Origin: JBCBSZ01 sp039185015
GTDB taxonomy: Bacteria; Actinomycetota; Acidimicrobiia; Acidimicrobiales; Poriferisodalaceae
Length of the DNA: 64,000 nt
Reading direction: 5' to 3'
Assembly (NCBI GenBank): GCA_039185015.1
Contig: JBCDAU010000005.1
Location: 1 to 64,000, forward strand
The notes under the pieces are model-generated. The model saw only the letters and a program-made list of their open reading frames with translations. It was not told the DNA's origin and ran no database searches. Of the stretch, positions 25,127-33,375 are shown one piece after another (the stretch's first letter is position 1; the number at the start of each line of letters is the position of its first letter). Made by a program: the position numbers and the translations under genes.

Positions 25127-25917
25127 TGGCGTCTCCGCAACAGCAGCTTCCCGATGAGCGCACTCGCCTCGTAGAAGAGGTACATCGGGATCGACAGCGC
25201 GAGGAGGCTGATCGGATCGCCGCTGGGCGTCAGGATCGCGACCATCACGACGATGAGCACGATGGCGTACCGCCGGAACTGGCCGAGCTGGCTCGGCTCG
25301 ATGATCTCGGCGAGCTGCAGGAAGATCAACAGGATCGGGAACTCGAACCCGAGCCCGAAGGTCAGCATCATCAGCGTCACGAAGCTCAGGTACGGACCGA
25401 CCGAGAGCAGTGGATCGACCTGGTCACCGGCCACGGTGAGCAGGAACTCGAAGGCCCGCGGCAGGGTCCAGTAGGCCAGCCCGGCGCCCATGATGAACAG
25501 GATGATGGCGCTGAGGACGAAAGGCACCGCCCAGCGCTTCTCCCTCGGGTGCAGCGCCGGCGTGACGAAGCGCCACAGCTGCCACAGCAGTACAGGCATG
25601 GCGATCCCGATGCCGGTGTAGAGCGATACCCGGATGCGGACGGCGAAGCCCTCTGCCGGTCCGGTGAAGATCAGCCCGCAGTTGCCGGTGATCGGTTCGT
25701 CGTTGCGTTCTGCGAGGAGTGGGACGAGGGTCTCGCAGTACGGATCGACCAGGAACTCGAGGAGCTGGTCGTAGAACGTGAAGGCGACCCCGAGGCCGAC
25801 GGCGATGGCGACCATGCTGATGATGATCCGCTTGCGGAGCTCCTCGAGGTGCTCGACGACGGTCATCTGGCCCGTCGTCCGGACGGGATCCGCCTTGCGG
25901 CGCCAGGGCAGTCGCAT
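25123..25917 (-). CDS. tatC: Sec-independent protein translocase TatC
   Basis: A 264-residue TatC, the multi-spanning receptor for twin-arginine signal peptides. Start of the family motif is visible as M-T-V-V-E-H-L-E-E-L-R-K-R (cytosolic N-terminus, with the invariant H-L-x-E-L-R), followed by six membrane helices, the conserved F-x-x-P-x-L-x-x-x-E region here as FVTPALHPREKRW, and P-S-G-D-P-I near helix 6. It shares one base with the upstream tatA stop (TGATG) and 4 with helY. Its client may include the molybdoenzyme at 12.9 kb. Confidence 0.96.
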   Translation of the reverse strand: MRLPWRRKADPVRTTGQMTVVEHLEELRKRIIISMVAIAVGLGVAFTFYDQLLEFLVDPYCETLVPLLAERNDEPITGNCGLIFTGPAEGFAVRIRVSLYTGIGIAMPVLLWQLWRFVTPALHPREKRWAVPFVLSAIILFIMGAGLAYWTLPRAFEFLLTVAGDQVDPLLSVGPYLSFVTLMMLTFGLGFEFPILLIFLQLAEIIEPSQLGQFRRYAIVLIVVMVAILTPSGDPISLLALSIPMYLFYEASALIGKLLLRRRQ

Positions 25918-26528
25918 CAGGCCGGGCGCCCGTCCTGCGCCTCGTGCGACGAGGCCGGGGCCTCAACGTCCGACACCGACGGCTCGGCGGCCGGCGGTTC
26001 TGGCGAGGTGCCGTCGCCCGCAGCCGGAGGGTCGGCAACCGGCGGCTCTGGCTCGCTGTCCATCGGTACTGCCTCGGGGACCTGATGCGGAGTGGCAGCC
26101 GGCAGCTCGGACGTCACCTCCTCGGGTGCCTCGGCCTCCTCGGCCTCCGACGACATCGGTGGGTCAGCGTCGGCGGCCGCGGCAGCGGCGAAGGCCGCCC
26201 GGTCGCCCGGGGGCTCGCCGTCATCGGCGCGCGGGACGGACTCGGGCTCCGGTCCGTCCCCCTGGGCGTCCTCGTCCGGCTTCGAGGACGACATCGGTGG
26301 CGTCGGCTTCGGCGGCGGGGTGTAGCTGACGCCGGCCTCGGCGGCGGCAGCGTCCTCCTGGGCGTCCTCCAGGGCGTGGCGAACCTCGTCCTGGAAACCC
26401 GTGGACACCTGGCGGAGGGTGCGCATGGCGTTGCCGACCTGCCGGGCGGCCTCGGGCAACCGCGTCGGGCCCAGCACGATGAGCGCGACCAGCAGGATGA
26501 CCAGGATCTCTCCGGATCCGAGGTTCAC
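25917..26528 (-). CDS. tatA: Twin-arginine translocase TatA/TatB subunit
   Basis: A 203-residue TatA/B-family protein. Residues 5-20 are the short membrane helix (GEILVILLVALIVLGP) followed by T-R-L-P-E-A-A-R-Q-V-G and the amphipathic helix to about 60. The remaining 140 residues are an unstructured Pro/Ala/Glu/Asp-rich tail, far longer than in E. coli TatA and closer in size to TatB. Whether it acts as TatA, TatB or both cannot be decided; no second copy lies in the window. Overlaps neighbours by 4 and 1 bases. Confidence 0.9.
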   Translation of the reverse strand: MNLGSGEILVILLVALIVLGPTRLPEAARQVGNAMRTLRQVSTGFQDEVRHALEDAQEDAAAAEAGVSYTPPPKPTPPMSSSKPDEDAQGDGPEPESVPRADDGEPPGDRAAFAAAAAADADPPMSSEAEEAEAPEEVTSELPAATPHQVPEAVPMDSEPEPPVADPPAAGDGTSPEPPAAEPSVSDVEAPASSHEAQDGRPA

Positions 26529-26785
26529 GTCGAACCCCCGGGGGGCAGCTCGGTCGCAGAGGGTGCGGTGGCCTCGAGCGCGGGATGGCTCCGCGTGCGC
26601 TCGATGTCGTCGTCGAGGCGTTCGAGCGCACGGCGCAGGCCGTCGATCTCGGGGCCCAGTGCCCTCGTCGACTCGACCTCGGTGCGCAACGCTGCGGCGT
26701 TTCGCGCCAGGCGCACCGTGAGCCGTGCGGTCACCACCGCAGCGACGACCAGGACGGCGGCCATCGCGACCCAGGCAGGTTCCAT
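26525..26785 (-). CDS. Small single-pass membrane protein
   Basis: An 86-residue protein: helix in residues 4-22 (WVAMAAVLVVAAVVTARL), then a helical, coiled-coil-like region (ETEVESTRALGPEIDGLRRAL type) and a Pro/Ser/Thr tail. First gene of the operon with tatA (4-bp overlap), tatC and helY. TAGCCT lies 8 nt upstream of the ATG. The shape is that of small Tat- or division-accessory proteins; function unknown. Confidence 0.65.
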   Translation of the reverse strand: MEPAWVAMAAVLVVAAVVTARLTVRLARNAAALRTEVESTRALGPEIDGLRRALERLDDDIERTRSHPALEATAPSATELPPGGST

Positions 26786-26793
26786 CGGCGCCG

Positions 26794-26799
26794 AGGCTA
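26794..26799 (-). promoter_or_regulatory. -10 box (TAGCCT) of the tat-helY operon
   Basis: TAGCCT on the minus strand, 8 nt before the ATG at 26785; probable promoter for the five-gene operon ending at 21849. Confidence 0.4.
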
Positions 26800-26903
26800 C
26801 TGCCGTCCGGGCTCCGAGACGATCCACCCGACGAGGCCGTGACACGTCACGAACGCGGACTCGGGACGAGCAGCTCGAGGCGATCGCTCTCGATGGGATC
26901 CGG

Positions 26904-27236
26904 TCAGTCGTCAGCCATCTTGGTGAGCTCGTCGAACCAGGTCGGGTCGCCGAGGAGGTCATGGAAGTCGAGCAGATCATCGTGGGTGAAGAGCGCGCCA
27001 CCCGTCGGTCGCTCACGTAGCTCGAGCGGGAGCGTCCAGACCTCGACTCGCACGCCGGAGGCGGCCAGCAGATCCACCACGTGGGGCTCCGCCGCCTTCA
27101 GGGCCGTCATCCGACACACCGGGCAACGGAACGAGTAGGAACCGGAGTCGTCGTCGGCGCAGACACGCACGGTCACGTCCCGGGTCGTGAGCTCGACGTC
27201 CCCGCAGGTTGGGCACGTCGCCCTAACGGTCGCCAT
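26904..27236 (-). CDS. Zinc-ribbon protein, hypothetical
   Basis: A 110-residue protein. C-P-T-C-G-D (residues 8-13) and F-R-C-P-V-C-R (about 37-43) form a four-cysteine zinc ribbon; the rest contains an acidic C-terminal region ending DELTKMADD with hydrophobic helices. A clear GAGGAGG lies upstream of the ATG. Function unknown; similar CpxC-type ribbons are often paired with proteolysis or transcription genes. It is divergent from the GDPD-like gene, 113 bp away. Confidence 0.7.
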   Translation of the reverse strand: MATVRATCPTCGDVELTTRDVTVRVCADDDSGSYSFRCPVCRMTALKAAEPHVVDLLAASGVRVEVWTLPLELRERPTGGALFTHDDLLDFHDLLGDPTWFDELTKMADD

Positions 27237-27349
27237 CGTCTCGGTCCTCCTCGTTCACGCCCCTCCATCGGCGTCAACCCGCGCTCATAAAGACAACGGA
27301 CGCCCCACACACGTGGCTCGTGGCACGTCTCGGGCGGCACGATGTGGGG

Positions 27350-28066
27350 GTGCAACTCGTCCGCCACCCGTCCCGCCGGCATCCCCCGATCGTGTTCGCC
27401 CAGGGTGGAGCCAGTGCCCATGCCGAACCCGACACCAGAGCGGCGATCGAGTTGGCACTCACGCTCGGGGCATCCGGGCTGGCGACCACCGCGCAGCGAA
27501 CGGCCGACGGTGCCGTCGTCCTCTCCGAGCGCACCTCGATCGGCCGTTGGCCCCGGCGGGCGTCGATCTCGACGTCCACCCGAAGCGAGCTGAGCGAGTT
27601 GCTGTCGCTGGATGACGTGTGGTCGCTCGCTCCGAGCTCCGTGGTGGCCGTCAACGTGGCCGATCGTGCGACCGGGGACGCCGTGCTCGACGCGGCCGCG
27701 GCTGCGGACCGGATCGGACCGCTGTGGCTGTGCGCTCCGGATCTCGACGCGCTCGGCGCGTGGGCTGAGACGGGTGTCGACGCCCATCTCGTGCACCTCA
27801 CCCACATCGGCGCGATGCGGGCCGGTCCGGAGCGCCACGCTGCGGATCTCGGGCGGCTCGGCGTCACGGGTGTCTCGATGCCGGGCTCGGAGTGGACGGG
27901 CGGCCTGACGACGCTCTTCCACCGCTTCGAGCTCGACGCCGTCGCCCGCGACGTCCGGGTCGAGCGGGTCGTCACCGCGCTCGTCAGGATGGGGATCGAC
28001 GCCGTGATGGGGGACGACGTGGAGACGATGGTCGAGGTCGTCAGCGCCGACGCCGGGTCGGCCTGA
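27350..28066 (+). CDS. GDPD-like TIM-barrel protein lacking catalytic residues
   Basis: A 238-residue protein with the pattern of glycerophosphodiester phosphodiesterases but with catalytic motifs eroded. H-R-G is replaced by A-Q-G-G, P-E-N-T by E-P-D-T, and the metal-binding E-x-D by A-T-T, whereas R-T-A-D-G-A-V-V-L-S-E (family T-x-D-G-x-x-V-x-x-H-D) is partly kept. The fold is therefore likely intact but inactive; ligand binding is possible. GTG 27350 chosen (alternative GTG 27320). Convergent with signal peptidase I, 18 bp away. Confidence 0.6.
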   Translation: MQLVRHPSRRHPPIVFAQGGASAHAEPDTRAAIELALTLGASGLATTAQRTADGAVVLSERTSIGRWPRRASISTSTRSELSELLSLDDVWSLAPSSVVAVNVADRATGDAVLDAAAAADRIGPLWLCAPDLDALGAWAETGVDAHLVHLTHIGAMRAGPERHAADLGRLGVTGVSMPGSEWTGGLTTLFHRFELDAVARDVRVERVVTALVRMGIDAVMGDDVETMVEVVSADAGSA

Positions 28067-28084
28067 GCCTCAGCGCCTGGACCG

Positions 28085-28729
28085 TCAGAGGCCGCCGATG
28101 GAGTTGAGTGGCCAGACCCGGACGAAGGCCTGGCCGACGATCGAGTCGATCGTGATCGCGCCGAACACGCGGCTGTCGGTGGAGTTGCCCCGGTTGTCGC
28201 CCAGGACGAAGACCGAATCGGCCGGCACCACCGTCTCGGACAGACCGGCCGTGAAGGTGCCCTCCGGGAGGTACGCCTCCTCTAGGGGAGCGCCGTTCAC
28301 GAAGACGATGCCGTCGCGAGCCTCGATCACGTCGCCCGGGAGGCCGATGACTCGCTTGATGAACTCGTCGATGTCGGACGTCGGCAACGTGTCGGGCTTG
28401 TGGAAGACGATCACGTCGCCCCGCTCGACGTCGCCGAACTCGTAGGCGAGCTTGTTGACCAGGACCCGGTCACCGACCATCAGCGTCGGCTCCATCGAGC
28501 TCGACGGGATGTAGAAGGCCTGGAACAAGAAGGTCTTGATGAGCAGCGCAGCGAGCAGCGCACCCACGATGACGGCGAGCCACTCGAGGACGGCCCGGAC
28601 GGGGTGCGGAGGCTCCTCCTCGCCGGCTCGGCGCGCGAAGACGTCCTCGTCGGCACCTTCCCAGCCCGGACGGTCCCGGAACAGGTCGGCGGTCGTCTGG
28701 GGCGTTTGGGCGCCCTCACCCGTCGTCAT
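28085..28729 (-). CDS. lepB: Signal peptidase I
   Basis: A 214-residue signal peptidase I, cleaving signal peptides on the outer face of the membrane. An acidic cytosolic N-tail (1-42), one membrane helix (50-72), then the catalytic serine in S-S-S-M-E-P-T (Ser78) and catalytic lysine in E-F-I-K-R-V-I-G-L-P-G-D (Lys125), with the terminal V-L-G-D-N-R-x-N-S-x-D-S-R box. ATG 28729 has GGAG upstream; GTG 28735 is an alternative with TACGCT 9 nt before it. Confidence 0.95.
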   Translation of the reverse strand: MTTGEGAQTPQTTADLFRDRPGWEGADEDVFARRAGEEEPPHPVRAVLEWLAVIVGALLAALLIKTFLFQAFYIPSSSMEPTLMVGDRVLVNKLAYEFGDVERGDVIVFHKPDTLPTSDIDEFIKRVIGLPGDVIEARDGIVFVNGAPLEEAYLPEGTFTAGLSETVVPADSVFVLGDNRGNSTDSRVFGAITIDSIVGQAFVRVWPLNSIGGL

Positions 28730-28838
28730 CGTCACTCCGGCGTCAGCGTATCTGGGGTGCAGCGGCGGCGTGACGCACCCCTGACCGGGCAGTCCGCACG
28801 CACGGTGACGGATCGTGCGAGATGTGCGATGTGTGTCG

Positions 28839-29864
28839 TCACGGGACGAGGTCGGCCGCCACCGCACCGGCTGCGGCGGCCAGATCGACGAAACAGGGGT
28901 CGTCCCCAGCCGGCCGTCCCATGCTCGTGAGCTCGATCCCGGCCACGGAGAGCGCGCCCAGGACGCCGGGCGCGTCGACGTGGACCACCTCGTGCCGCGG
29001 GTCGATCGTCTCCAGGTCAATGGCGAGCCGCTCGACCCAGGCGGTGGCGACGGGCACCCTGACGGCCCCGCCGAGGAGCTCGAGCACGCTGAGGCTGTGG
29101 TGACTGATCCCCCGGTGCCGGTCCCGGCCGTCGGCGAAGCTCGCTCTCAGTCCGAGGATCGGCCTGCCACCCAGCCGGCCGGCGAGATCGAGGGCCGGGA
29201 CCTGTCCCAGCGCGGAGGTGCCCAGCCGGGTGGAGGTGCCCACGTTGCCCGGGCCCATCGCCACGACGGCGACGTCGGCGTCGAGTCGATGCCGGGCGTG
29301 CACGAGCCCGGACGCCACCGTGACCGCCTCGTGCGCACCTCCGAACGCCTGGCCGCACGAGATCGTCGTGGAGACCAGCCCCGACCGCACGAGGTCGTGC
29401 ACGAGGTCGCTCAGGGCCAGCGGGAGCGCTCCGTCGTCGGTCATCACGTACGCCACGCGGGTTCCGGGCCGGCGCTCGGCGATGGCAGCCGCGATGGGAG
29501 CCACGAGGCTGTGCAGCCCGGTCGCCACCACCGGCAGCCCCTCGAGCGAGTCAGCCGAGGCAGGATCGAGCTCCTCGATGCTCCCGGTGTCCAGCTGGAG
29601 GCCGGTGTACCGCAGCTTCATGATGTGGCCGGGTCCCGGCTGATGGAGCTCGTCGCGAGCGAGGTTCCAGTGCACGACGTGCCAGCCGCCGGTTCCGAGG
29701 CCGAGGTCGACTGCGGTCGTGTTGACCACGACCCGGTCGCCGACGCGGACGGGCCCGATCAGCTCGGTGAGGACGTAGGCCCGCTCACCGTCGACGAGGA
29801 CCCGCTGCAGACCGGTGCGCTCGCTGAGGATCTCCTCGACCGCTCCGGTCCGGAACGACGGCAC
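28839..29864 (-). CDS. DUF3866 family protein
   Basis: A 341-residue protein of the DUF3866 family, conserved in actinobacteria and some Firmicutes. N-terminal barrel: R-V-G-D-R-V-V-V-N-T-T-A-V-D-L-G-L-G-T-G-G (residues 40-60), then H-I-M-K-L-R-Y-T and a Rossmann-like region with V-A-M-G-P-G-N-V-G-T. No enzymatic role is established. Immediately downstream of pafA (4 bp), so it probably belongs to the same transcript; that linkage to pupylation is by position only. Confidence 0.88.
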   Translation of the reverse strand: MPSFRTGAVEEILSERTGLQRVLVDGERAYVLTELIGPVRVGDRVVVNTTAVDLGLGTGGWHVVHWNLARDELHQPGPGHIMKLRYTGLQLDTGSIEELDPASADSLEGLPVVATGLHSLVAPIAAAIAERRPGTRVAYVMTDDGALPLALSDLVHDLVRSGLVSTTISCGQAFGGAHEAVTVASGLVHARHRLDADVAVVAMGPGNVGTSTRLGTSALGQVPALDLAGRLGGRPILGLRASFADGRDRHRGISHHSLSVLELLGGAVRVPVATAWVERLAIDLETIDPRHEVVHVDAPGVLGALSVAGIELTSMGRPAGDDPCFVDLAAAAGAVAADLVP

Positions 29865-29868
29865 CGGC

Positions 29869-31227
29869 TCAGAGCGAGGCGATCAGCTTCTCGACCCGCT
29901 CGTCGTGGGCCTTGAAGGGGTCCTTGCACAAGACGGTGCGCTGGGCCTGGTCGTTGAGCTTCAGGTGCACCCAATCGACCGTGTAGTCGCGCTTGCGCTC
30001 CTTTGCGACCTTGATGAACTCGCCGCGGAGGCGGGCACGGGTCGTCTGGGGCGGGTGCTCGATCGCGTGATCGATGTCGGCGTCGGTGGCGACGCGCTCG
30101 ACGAGCTCCTTGTCCTGCATCTTGTAGAAGATGCCCCGGTCCCGGGAGACGTCGTGGTATTGCAGGTCGAGCAGCGCGATCCGAGGGTCGCCGAGGCTCA
30201 GCCCGTGCTTCTCGCGGTACCGCTCGATCAGGTGGTACTTGATCACCCAGTCGACCTCGCGGTCGAGCTGCAGCGGGTCATCGGCGAGCGCCGTCATGCA
30301 GTGCTCCCACATGTCGAGCGCCTGCTTCTCCAACGGCGACAGCTCGTTGCGCTCGGCGTAGCGGAGGGCACGGTCGAGGTACTCGGCCTGGATGTCGAAC
30401 GCCGAGGCCTCGCGCCCGTTGGCCAGGCGGATGCGTCGACGACAGGTCATGTCGTGGCTGATCTCGCGGATCGCCCGGATCGGGTTCTCGAGCGTCATGT
30501 CGCGCAGCACGACCGAGGGGTCCTCGAGCATGCGGAGCAGGATGCTGGTGGCACCGACCTTGAGGAAGGTCGTGTACTCGCTCATGTTCGAGTCACCGAC
30601 GATGACGTGGAGGCGGCGGTACCGCTCGGCGTCGGCATGGGGCTCGTCGCGGGTGTTGATGATCGGGCGGGACCGGGTCGTCGCCGAGGACACGCCCTCC
30701 CAGATGTGCTCGGCCCGCTGGGCGATGCAGTACATCGCACCCCGTGCCGTGTGGAGCACCTTGCCCGCGCCGGCATAGATCTGGCGGGAGACGAAGAACG
30801 GGATCAGGACCTCGGCGTAGTGGCTGAAGTCGTCGCTTCGGCTGGTGCAGTAGTTCTCGTGACAGCCGTAGCTGTTGCCGGCGGAGTCCGTGTTGTTCTT
30901 GAAGAGGTAGATGTCGCCCCGGATGCCCTCTTCCTCGAGGCGCTGCTCGGCCGAGACCACCAGCTGCTCGAGGATGCGCTCTCCGGCCTTGTCGTGCACG
31001 ACGAGGTCGTAGATCGAGTCGCACTCGGGCGTGGCGTACTCGGGATGCGAGCCCACGTCGAGGTACAGGCGGGCGCCGTTGGCCAGGAACACGTTGCTGC
31101 TCCGGCCCCACGACACCACGCGACGGAAGAGGTACCGGGCGACCTCGTCGGGGCTCAGCCTCCGCTGGCCGCGCAGGGTGCACGTGACCCCGTACTCGTT
31201 CTCGAGTCCGAAGATTCGCCGCTCCAC
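29869..31227 (-). CDS. pafA: Pup-protein ligase PafA
   Basis: A 452-residue PafA, which uses ATP to join the C-terminal glutamate of Pup to lysines of targets, marking them for the proteasome. Glutamine-synthetase-like fold: G-L-E-N-E-Y-G (metal/ATP glutamates, residues 7-13), A-N-G-A-R-L-Y-L-D-V-G-S-H-P-E-Y (catalytic Asp) and N-S-Y-G-C-H-E-N-Y. The absence of the Dop loop separates it from dop at 33.4 kb. GTG start has TACGGT exactly 6 nt upstream. DUF3866 follows 4 bp downstream. Confidence 0.96.
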   Translation of the reverse strand: MERRIFGLENEYGVTCTLRGQRRLSPDEVARYLFRRVVSWGRSSNVFLANGARLYLDVGSHPEYATPECDSIYDLVVHDKAGERILEQLVVSAEQRLEEEGIRGDIYLFKNNTDSAGNSYGCHENYCTSRSDDFSHYAEVLIPFFVSRQIYAGAGKVLHTARGAMYCIAQRAEHIWEGVSSATTRSRPIINTRDEPHADAERYRRLHVIVGDSNMSEYTTFLKVGATSILLRMLEDPSVVLRDMTLENPIRAIREISHDMTCRRRIRLANGREASAFDIQAEYLDRALRYAERNELSPLEKQALDMWEHCMTALADDPLQLDREVDWVIKYHLIERYREKHGLSLGDPRIALLDLQYHDVSRDRGIFYKMQDKELVERVATDADIDHAIEHPPQTTRARLRGEFIKVAKERKRDYTVDWVHLKLNDQAQRTVLCKDPFKAHDERVEKLIASL

Positions 31228-31233
31228 GAACCC

Positions 31234-31239
31234 ACCGTA
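31234..31239 (-). promoter_or_regulatory. Leaderless-type -10 box (TACGGT) for pafA
   Basis: TACGGT on the minus strand, six bases (GGGTTC) before the GTG at 31227. It implies pafA is transcribed separately from the prcA/prcB operon. Confidence 0.5.
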
Positions 31240-31301
31240 GCGGGCACTCTGCGCGAGGCGGCAGCCCTCGTGACGTCACGTGGTCGCCGGCCGGGTCGCC
31301 C

Positions 31302-31307
31302 TAGCCT
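31302..31307 (+). promoter_or_regulatory. Leaderless-type -10 box (TAGCCT) for DUF2007 gene
   Basis: TAGCCT, six bases (GTCGCC), then GTG 31314. Confidence 0.45.
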
Positions 31308-31313
31308 GTCGCC

Positions 31314-31634
31314 GTGGCCGACCTGGTCCCGCTCGTGACGCTCGACGATCCCTTCGCGGCCCGCGTCCTGGTGGCTCGACTCGGCGCCGACGGGATCCTG
31401 TGTCAGCTCCGGGGGGCGATGGACGGCCCGTACCCGCTCGGCCCGGTGGTCGTGCTCGTCGAGGCCGACCGGGCGGACGAGGCGAGCCAGCTCCTGCTCG
31501 TGGCCGAGGCCGAGGAAGCGGTCGATGAGATGGAGCGGCGCCGGCGCCGTCCGATGGGGGCACGGGCGCTGGCGGCGGTGGCCGTGCTGATCCTGGCGCT
31601 GCTGGTCGTGCGCCTCTTCTGGTTCGTGGTCTGA
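31314..31634 (+). CDS. DUF2007-type protein with C-terminal membrane helix
   Basis: A 106-residue protein. Residues 4-65 have the DUF2007 ('putative signal transducing protein') pattern: L-V-T-L-D-D-P-F-A-A-R-V-L-V-A-R-L, then V-V-V-L-V-E-A-D-R-A-D-E-A. A basic stretch R-R-R-R-R precedes one membrane helix (82-105). It sits between pafA and prcA on the opposite strand, convergent with prcA (10 bp). Function unknown. Confidence 0.75.
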   Translation: MADLVPLVTLDDPFAARVLVARLGADGILCQLRGAMDGPYPLGPVVVLVEADRADEASQLLLVAEAEEAVDEMERRRRRPMGARALAAVAVLILALLVVRLFWFVV

Positions 31635-31644
31635 CCGGGCGAGG

Positions 31645-32325
31645 TCAGCCGGCGAGCGCGGCGGCGACCTGATCGTCGCCCCACCGCACGAAGGCTCGCC
31701 CGGTCTCGGACCGGTCGAGCACCGCGACCTCGAGCTCCTGGGCCGACAGCTCCCGCTCGGGGCCGGCCAGGGCTGCCGCGGCGGCCTTGAGGCCGTCCGC
31801 GACCGGCATCGCCTCGGTGTAGCTCTCCTCGAGGCGCTCTGCGATCGCGGCGGTGTCACCGCCGAGCACGGTGAACTCGCTCTCGTCGACCACCGTGCCG
31901 TCGTAGAGGATGTGGAAGAGCTGATCGCTGTCGGGGTCGGCGCCCAGCTCGGCGACGAGGATCTCGACCTCCATCGGCTTCATCTCGTGGGTGAAGACGT
32001 TGCCGAGGATCTGGGCGTAGTTGTTGGCCAGGCTGCGGGCATCGACGTCCTCGCGGCTGAAGGTGTAGCCCTTGAGATCGGCGGCACGGACGCCGGCGAT
32101 GCGCAGCTGGTCGAACTCGTTGTAGCGACCGACACCGCCGAAGGCGATGCGGTCGTAGATCTCGGCGATCTTGCGCAGCGTGGACGAGGTGTTCTCGGCG
32201 CACAACAGGATGCCCTCGGCGCAGACCAACGCGGTGAGGCTCCGGCCCCGGGCGATGCCCTTGCGGGCGTAGTCGGCCCGGTCCTGCATCACCTGCTCGG
32301 GGGCGACGTAGAACGGCATGGTCAT
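31645..32325 (-). CDS. prcA: Proteasome alpha subunit
   Basis: A 226-residue alpha subunit of the 20S core. No N-terminal threonine; instead the gate segment MTMPFYVAPEQVMQDRADYARKG and G-I-A-R-G-R-S, as in mycobacterial PrcA, then C-A-E-G-I-L-L-C-A-E-N. Alpha rings flank the PrcB rings and dock Mpa through its C-terminal tyrosine motif. Its ATG overlaps the prcB stop by 4 bp, so translation is coupled for 1:1 stoichiometry. Confidence 0.97.
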   Translation of the reverse strand: MTMPFYVAPEQVMQDRADYARKGIARGRSLTALVCAEGILLCAENTSSTLRKIAEIYDRIAFGGVGRYNEFDQLRIAGVRAADLKGYTFSREDVDARSLANNYAQILGNVFTHEMKPMEVEILVAELGADPDSDQLFHILYDGTVVDESEFTVLGGDTAAIAERLEESYTEAMPVADGLKAAAAALAGPERELSAQELEVAVLDRSETGRAFVRWGDDQVAAALAG

Positions 32326-33113
32326 CGGCCGACCTCCCCGGCGTCCTCGATCGATGCGCTGACCGTGCCCAGCTCGTCGTCGTCGAGACGGTCGAAGCCG
32401 ACGGCGGTGATGGTGGCGACGACGGGGAAGATGCCCCGGCGGGCGTCAGGCATGCCCGTGGCGGAGTCCTCGTCTGCGGCCACCATCAGCGACCGGACGA
32501 CCAGGCGGACGGCGGCCTCGCGATCGAGGTCGTCAGCGTGCCCGATCTTGATGACCGTGCTGGCGTGGAGGCTGCCGGAGCCGCTGGTCGCGTAGGACTG
32601 CTCCTCGTACCGGCCGCCGGTGACGTCGTACTCGAACAGCCTGCCGACCTGCCGTCGATGGTCGAAGCCGGCGAAGATCGGCACCACCGCCATGCCCTGC
32701 ATCGCGAGCGGCAGGTGGCCCCGCACCATCGCCGACAGCTGGTTGGCCTTGCCCTCGAGCGAGAGTTGCGTGCCCTCGACCTTCTCGTAGTGCTCGAGCT
32801 GGAGCTGGAAGAGCTTGACCATCTCCACAGCCGGACCGGCGGCGCCGGCGATGGCGATGCCCGAGTGGCGATCGGCGGCGAAGACCTTCTCGATCCGGCG
32901 GTGACTGATCCAGTTGCCGGCGGTTGCCCGCCGGTCGCCGGCCATGACCACGCCGTCGGCGTAGCGAACCGCCACCACGGTCGTCCCGTGAGGTACGGCC
33001 GGAAGCTGCCCGTCGGCGGGCAGGTCGATGCCGGAGGCGGCGCCGGTGCGGCGGACGAGCTCGGCGAAGTCGGGGCCCGGGTCGTCCCCGGGAGTGAAGA
33101 AGGGGATCGCCAT
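32322..33113 (-). CDS. prcB: Proteasome beta subunit
   Basis: A 263-residue beta subunit with a 43-residue propeptide. Autocleavage at H-G|T-T-V-V-A-V exposes Thr44 as nucleophile; the helper G-D-R-R-A-T-A-G follows (canonical Asp/Lys region), and G-A-A-G-P-A, S-G-S-G-S are further active-site loops. It lies 24 bp after pup and overlaps prcA by 4 bp. The acidic C-terminus (DDDELGTVSASIEDAGEVGR) is like mycobacterial PrcB. Confidence 0.97.
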   Translation of the reverse strand: MAIPFFTPGDDPGPDFAELVRRTGAASGIDLPADGQLPAVPHGTTVVAVRYADGVVMAGDRRATAGNWISHRRIEKVFAADRHSGIAIAGAAGPAVEMVKLFQLQLEHYEKVEGTQLSLEGKANQLSAMVRGHLPLAMQGMAVVPIFAGFDHRRQVGRLFEYDVTGGRYEEQSYATSGSGSLHASTVIKIGHADDLDREAAVRLVVRSLMVAADEDSATGMPDARRGIFPVVATITAVGFDRLDDDELGTVSASIEDAGEVGR

Positions 33114-33137
33114 CGGACGGGTCGGCGCCCGAAGGCG

Positions 33138-33332
33138 CTACTCCCCGCCCTTCTGGACATAGTTCTTCACGAACTCCTCGGCGTTGGTCTCCAGGACGTC
33201 GTCGATCTCGTCGAGGAGGTCGTCGAGCTCGGCCTTCAGCTCCTCGCCCCGCTCGGAGGTCGCCGGCGCTTCCTCCACCGTCTCCTCGGTGCGCTCGGGC
33301 GCAGGCTTTCGGATCTGCTCACGTTCGGCCAT
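33138..33332 (-). CDS. pup: Prokaryotic ubiquitin-like protein Pup
   Basis: A 64-residue Pup, the small disordered tag of the actinobacterial proteasome. The Mpa-binding coiled segment (ELKAELDDLLDEIDDVLE, residues 31-48) and the C-terminus V-K-N-Y-V-Q-K-G-G-E are present. It ends in Gly-Gly-Glu, not Gly-Gly-Gln as in Mycobacterium, so the ligase substrate is encoded directly. GGGAGGAG lies upstream of the ATG. In operon mpa-dop-pup-prcB-prcA, 43 bp after dop. Confidence 0.97.
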   Translation of the reverse strand: MAEREQIRKPAPERTEETVEEAPATSERGEELKAELDDLLDEIDDVLETNAEEFVKNYVQKGGE

Positions 33333-33375
33333 GCTCGCACTCCTCCCTGCTCGATCTCCGACGACACCGGGGGTG

